In this document: positions 6,602-7,727 of the stretch, in pieces | Numbering within the stretch: the first letter of the stretch is position 1 | Layout of the letters: each line of letters begins with the position of its first letter | NCBI GenBank assembly: GCA_013349485.1 | Contig: DUZM01000159.1 | Coordinates: 1-7,727, forward strand | Length of the DNA stretch: 7,727 nucleotides | From: Candidatus Hydrogenedentota bacterium | GTDB lineage: Bacteria; Hydrogenedentota; Hydrogenedentia; Hydrogenedentales; SLHB01 | Direction of reading: 5' to 3' | Made by a program: the position numbers and the translations under genes | Notes under the pieces: generated by a model | Databases searched by the model: none | Told to the model about the DNA's origin: nothing | The model's input: the letters and a program-made list of their open reading frames with translations, nothing else

Positions 6602-6701
6602 CGTCATTGCGAGGAGTCTTCGACGAAGCAATTGCTTCTGCCAAGTGCTCGCGGCACAAGTGATTGCCGCGTCGCTCGGGGACTTGCTCCTCGCAATGAC
6701 G
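6602..6701. repeat. 100-bp inverted-repeat element (REP/MITE-like)
   Basis: The ends are perfect 15-bp inverted repeats: CGTCATTGCGAGGAG at 6602-6616 and its complement at 6687-6701. The arms continue imperfectly inwards (ACGAAGCAATT on the left against GATTGCCGCGT on the right). Inside are a 14-bp palindrome, GAAGCAATTGCTTC (6625-6638), and a central GTGC/GCAC hairpin (6645-6657). The family is widespread in intergenic regions of many bacterial phyla and folds into a long hairpin. It has no coding capacity, so any movement would depend on a transposase supplied elsewhere. No clear target-site duplication was identified. Confidence 0.8.
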
Positions 6702-6791
6702 CAAAAGGGCCGCTTCGCGAAATGCGATACGATGCCGTTAGAATGACGCAGACCACAAAAAGATAACGGCGGTTACACGCAGTGCAGAGGC

Positions 6792-6838
6792 GAACGTCGG
6801 TTTTCTTTGGAAGGGTTCCGGGGAAACCGTTCTTTTTT
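6792..6838 (+). terminator. Intrinsic-terminator-like hairpin just upstream of argH
   Basis: GAACG (6792-6796), a 3-nt bulge and GTTTTC (6800-6805) pair with GGAAACCGTTC (6822-6832), with one G-U pair. A nested GGAA/TTCC hairpin lies in the loop (6809-6819). The 3' arm is followed at once by six T residues (6833-6838). This is the layout of a rho-independent terminator on the plus strand. It would stop read-through from argG, or act as an attenuator if transcription of argH begins upstream of it. Confidence 0.5.
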
Positions 6839-6881
6839 GCAGAATAAAGGTTACCCTGATACGTCACAAGGGGATCTACCC

Positions 6882-7727
6882 ATGAGCAAGCAGTGGGGAG
6901 GCCGGTTCGAGGACGAGACCGATGCCTTGGTCGAGGCGTTGGGCGAGTCGGTGTCGTTTGACGCGCGGCTTGCGCCGTGGGACGTGAAAGCCAGCATCGC
7001 CCACGCCCGCATGCTCGGGAGCCAGGGCATCATCCCGGGCGAAGATGCGGCCGCCATCGTAGATGGACTCGAGGCCATCGGCCAAGAAATCGCCGACGGC
7101 GCGTTCTCGTTCGACCCCGGCCTCGAGGATGTGCACACCAATATTGAAGCGGCGTTGGTGAAACGGATCGGCGACGCCGGCAAACGGCTGCACACCGGCC
7201 GGAGCCGGAACGACCAAATCGCCACCGATGTGCGGCTCTGGGCGCGCGAGCATATCGACGTCGCCAATGGCTTGCTGAAGCAACTCCAGGGCGCGTTAGT
7301 AGACTTCGCCGAAGCGCATATCGACGTCATTCTTCCCGGCTATACACACTTGCAGCATGCCCAGCCGGTGTTGCTGGCGCATCACATGTTGGCCTACTTC
7401 GAGATGTTCGCGAGGGATCGGGAGCGGTTTGCCGAACTCCGCAATCGGGTCAACATCATGCCGCTGGGCGCCGGGGCTTTGGCCGGCACACCGCACCCGA
7501 TTGACCGCGAACAGGTGGCGCGCGAGCTCGGATTCGAGGGCATTTCAAGAAACAGTATGGACGCCGTGTCCGATCGCGACTGCCTTATCGAGTTTTGCTC
7601 ATCGGCCTCGATTGCGATGATGCATTTGTCGCGGCTGTGTGAAGAGTTGATTCTCTGGTCCACACCCGAGTTCGCCTTTATCGAGATCGGCGACGCGTTC
7701 ACAACGGGCTCGAGCATCATGCCGCAA
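6882..7727 (+). CDS. argH: Argininosuccinate lyase (C-terminus off the right edge)
   Basis: ArgH splits argininosuccinate into arginine and fumarate, the last step of the pathway; characterised members are cytoplasmic homotetramers of the fumarase/aspartase superfamily. The visible 282 codons are about 60 % of the usual 460 or so. Motifs in order are WGGRF (5-9), DVHTNIE (83-89), HTGRSRNDQ (104-112), GYTHLQHAQPV (153-163, with catalytic His156), PLGAGALAGT (194-203), NSMDAVSDRD (224-233) and the start of the catalytic-serine signature GSSIMPQ (276-282), where the window stops. ATG 6882 has a strong AAGGGGA 7 nt upstream. The N-terminal SKQWGGRF is the typical start of the family. It lies in the same direction as argG but is separated by 481 bp with repeats and a terminator-like hairpin, so it may have its own promoter. 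Confidence 0.96.
   Translation, partial: MSKQWGGRFEDETDALVEALGESVSFDARLAPWDVKASIAHARMLGSQGIIPGEDAAAIVDGLEAIGQEIADGAFSFDPGLEDVHTNIEAALVKRIGDAGKRLHTGRSRNDQIATDVRLWAREHIDVANGLLKQLQGALVDFAEAHIDVILPGYTHLQHAQPVLLAHHMLAYFEMFARDRERFAELRNRVNIMPLGAGALAGTPHPIDREQVARELGFEGISRNSMDAVSDRDCLIEFCSSASIAMMHLSRLCEELILWSTPEFAFIEIGDAFTTGSSIMPQ

Larger units (their letters stand above)
6401..6881. other. Repeat-rich non-coding gap between argG and argH
   Basis: No protein gene is supported in these 481 bp. Short open frames here read as the familiar spurious peptides of this repeat family (RHCE..., SLRG..., DEAI-like). The stretch holds a TGnTATAAT promoter match at 6424-6432, a half-repeat at 6433-6462, a full inverted repeat at 6602-6701, a TAGAAT match at 6739-6744 with no good -35, and a terminator-like hairpin at 6792-6838. 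In 6463-6601 I see no further recognisable element. Confidence 0.75.

Noticed and set aside
6743..6766. Tiny frame M-T-Q-T-T-K-R upstream of the argH hairpin, as an arginine leader peptide
   Set aside because: It has only one Arg codon, no ribosome binding site, and a position not clearly coupled to the hairpin.
6403..6867. Short open frames of up to 89 codons on both strands in the argG-argH gap
   Set aside because: They mostly consist of translated repeat arms (RHCE, SLRG, DEAI-like strings), a known source of spurious gene calls, and they lack ribosome binding sites.

Overview
The window is about 7.7 kb of GC-rich bacterial chromosome (roughly 60 % G+C by eye) with tightly packed genes. 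Two divergent transcription units leave a shared control region at about 2294-2659. The right-hand unit is arginine biosynthesis: a small FmdB-type zinc-ribbon gene, then argD, argF, argG and, after a repeat-rich gap, argH, which runs off the right edge. The left-hand unit is on the minus strand: an unusual fusion of a cyclic-nucleotide-binding-type domain to a complete LdhA-like D-lactate dehydrogenase, then a sugar phosphate isomerase/epimerase-family TIM barrel cut by the left edge.

The organism is probably a free-living Gram-negative-type bacterium. An argD-argF-argG-argH order and the 'GTCATTGCGAG...CTCGCAATGAC' intergenic repeat family are both seen in deltaproteobacteria-like, PVC-related and candidate-phylum genomes (Hydrogenedentes is one possibility). 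This placement is a guess from gene content; no rRNA or other taxonomic marker is present.

The arginine genes cover the pathway from N-acetylglutamate semialdehyde to acetylornithine (ArgD), ornithine to citrulline (ArgF), citrulline to argininosuccinate (ArgG) and argininosuccinate to arginine (ArgH). The genes for the other steps (argA/J, argB, argC, and deacetylation) are not here. argD and argF overlap by one base, so they are probably translationally coupled. The 481-bp gap between argG and argH holds a half-copy and a full copy of a dispersed inverted repeat, an extended -10 promoter match, and an intrinsic-terminator-like hairpin ending 43 bp before the argH start. argH may therefore be expressed separately from argDFG, or subject to read-through or attenuation.

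The most unusual item is the cNMP-domain/D-lactate dehydrogenase fusion. It has an intact dehydrogenase catalytic triad, but its phosphate-binding cassette lacks the glutamate that normally contacts the ribose of cAMP. It suggests a fermentative dehydrogenase under direct small-molecule control, possibly by a non-standard ligand. Nothing else in the window looks like an unknown multi-gene system; the arginine genes are conventional.
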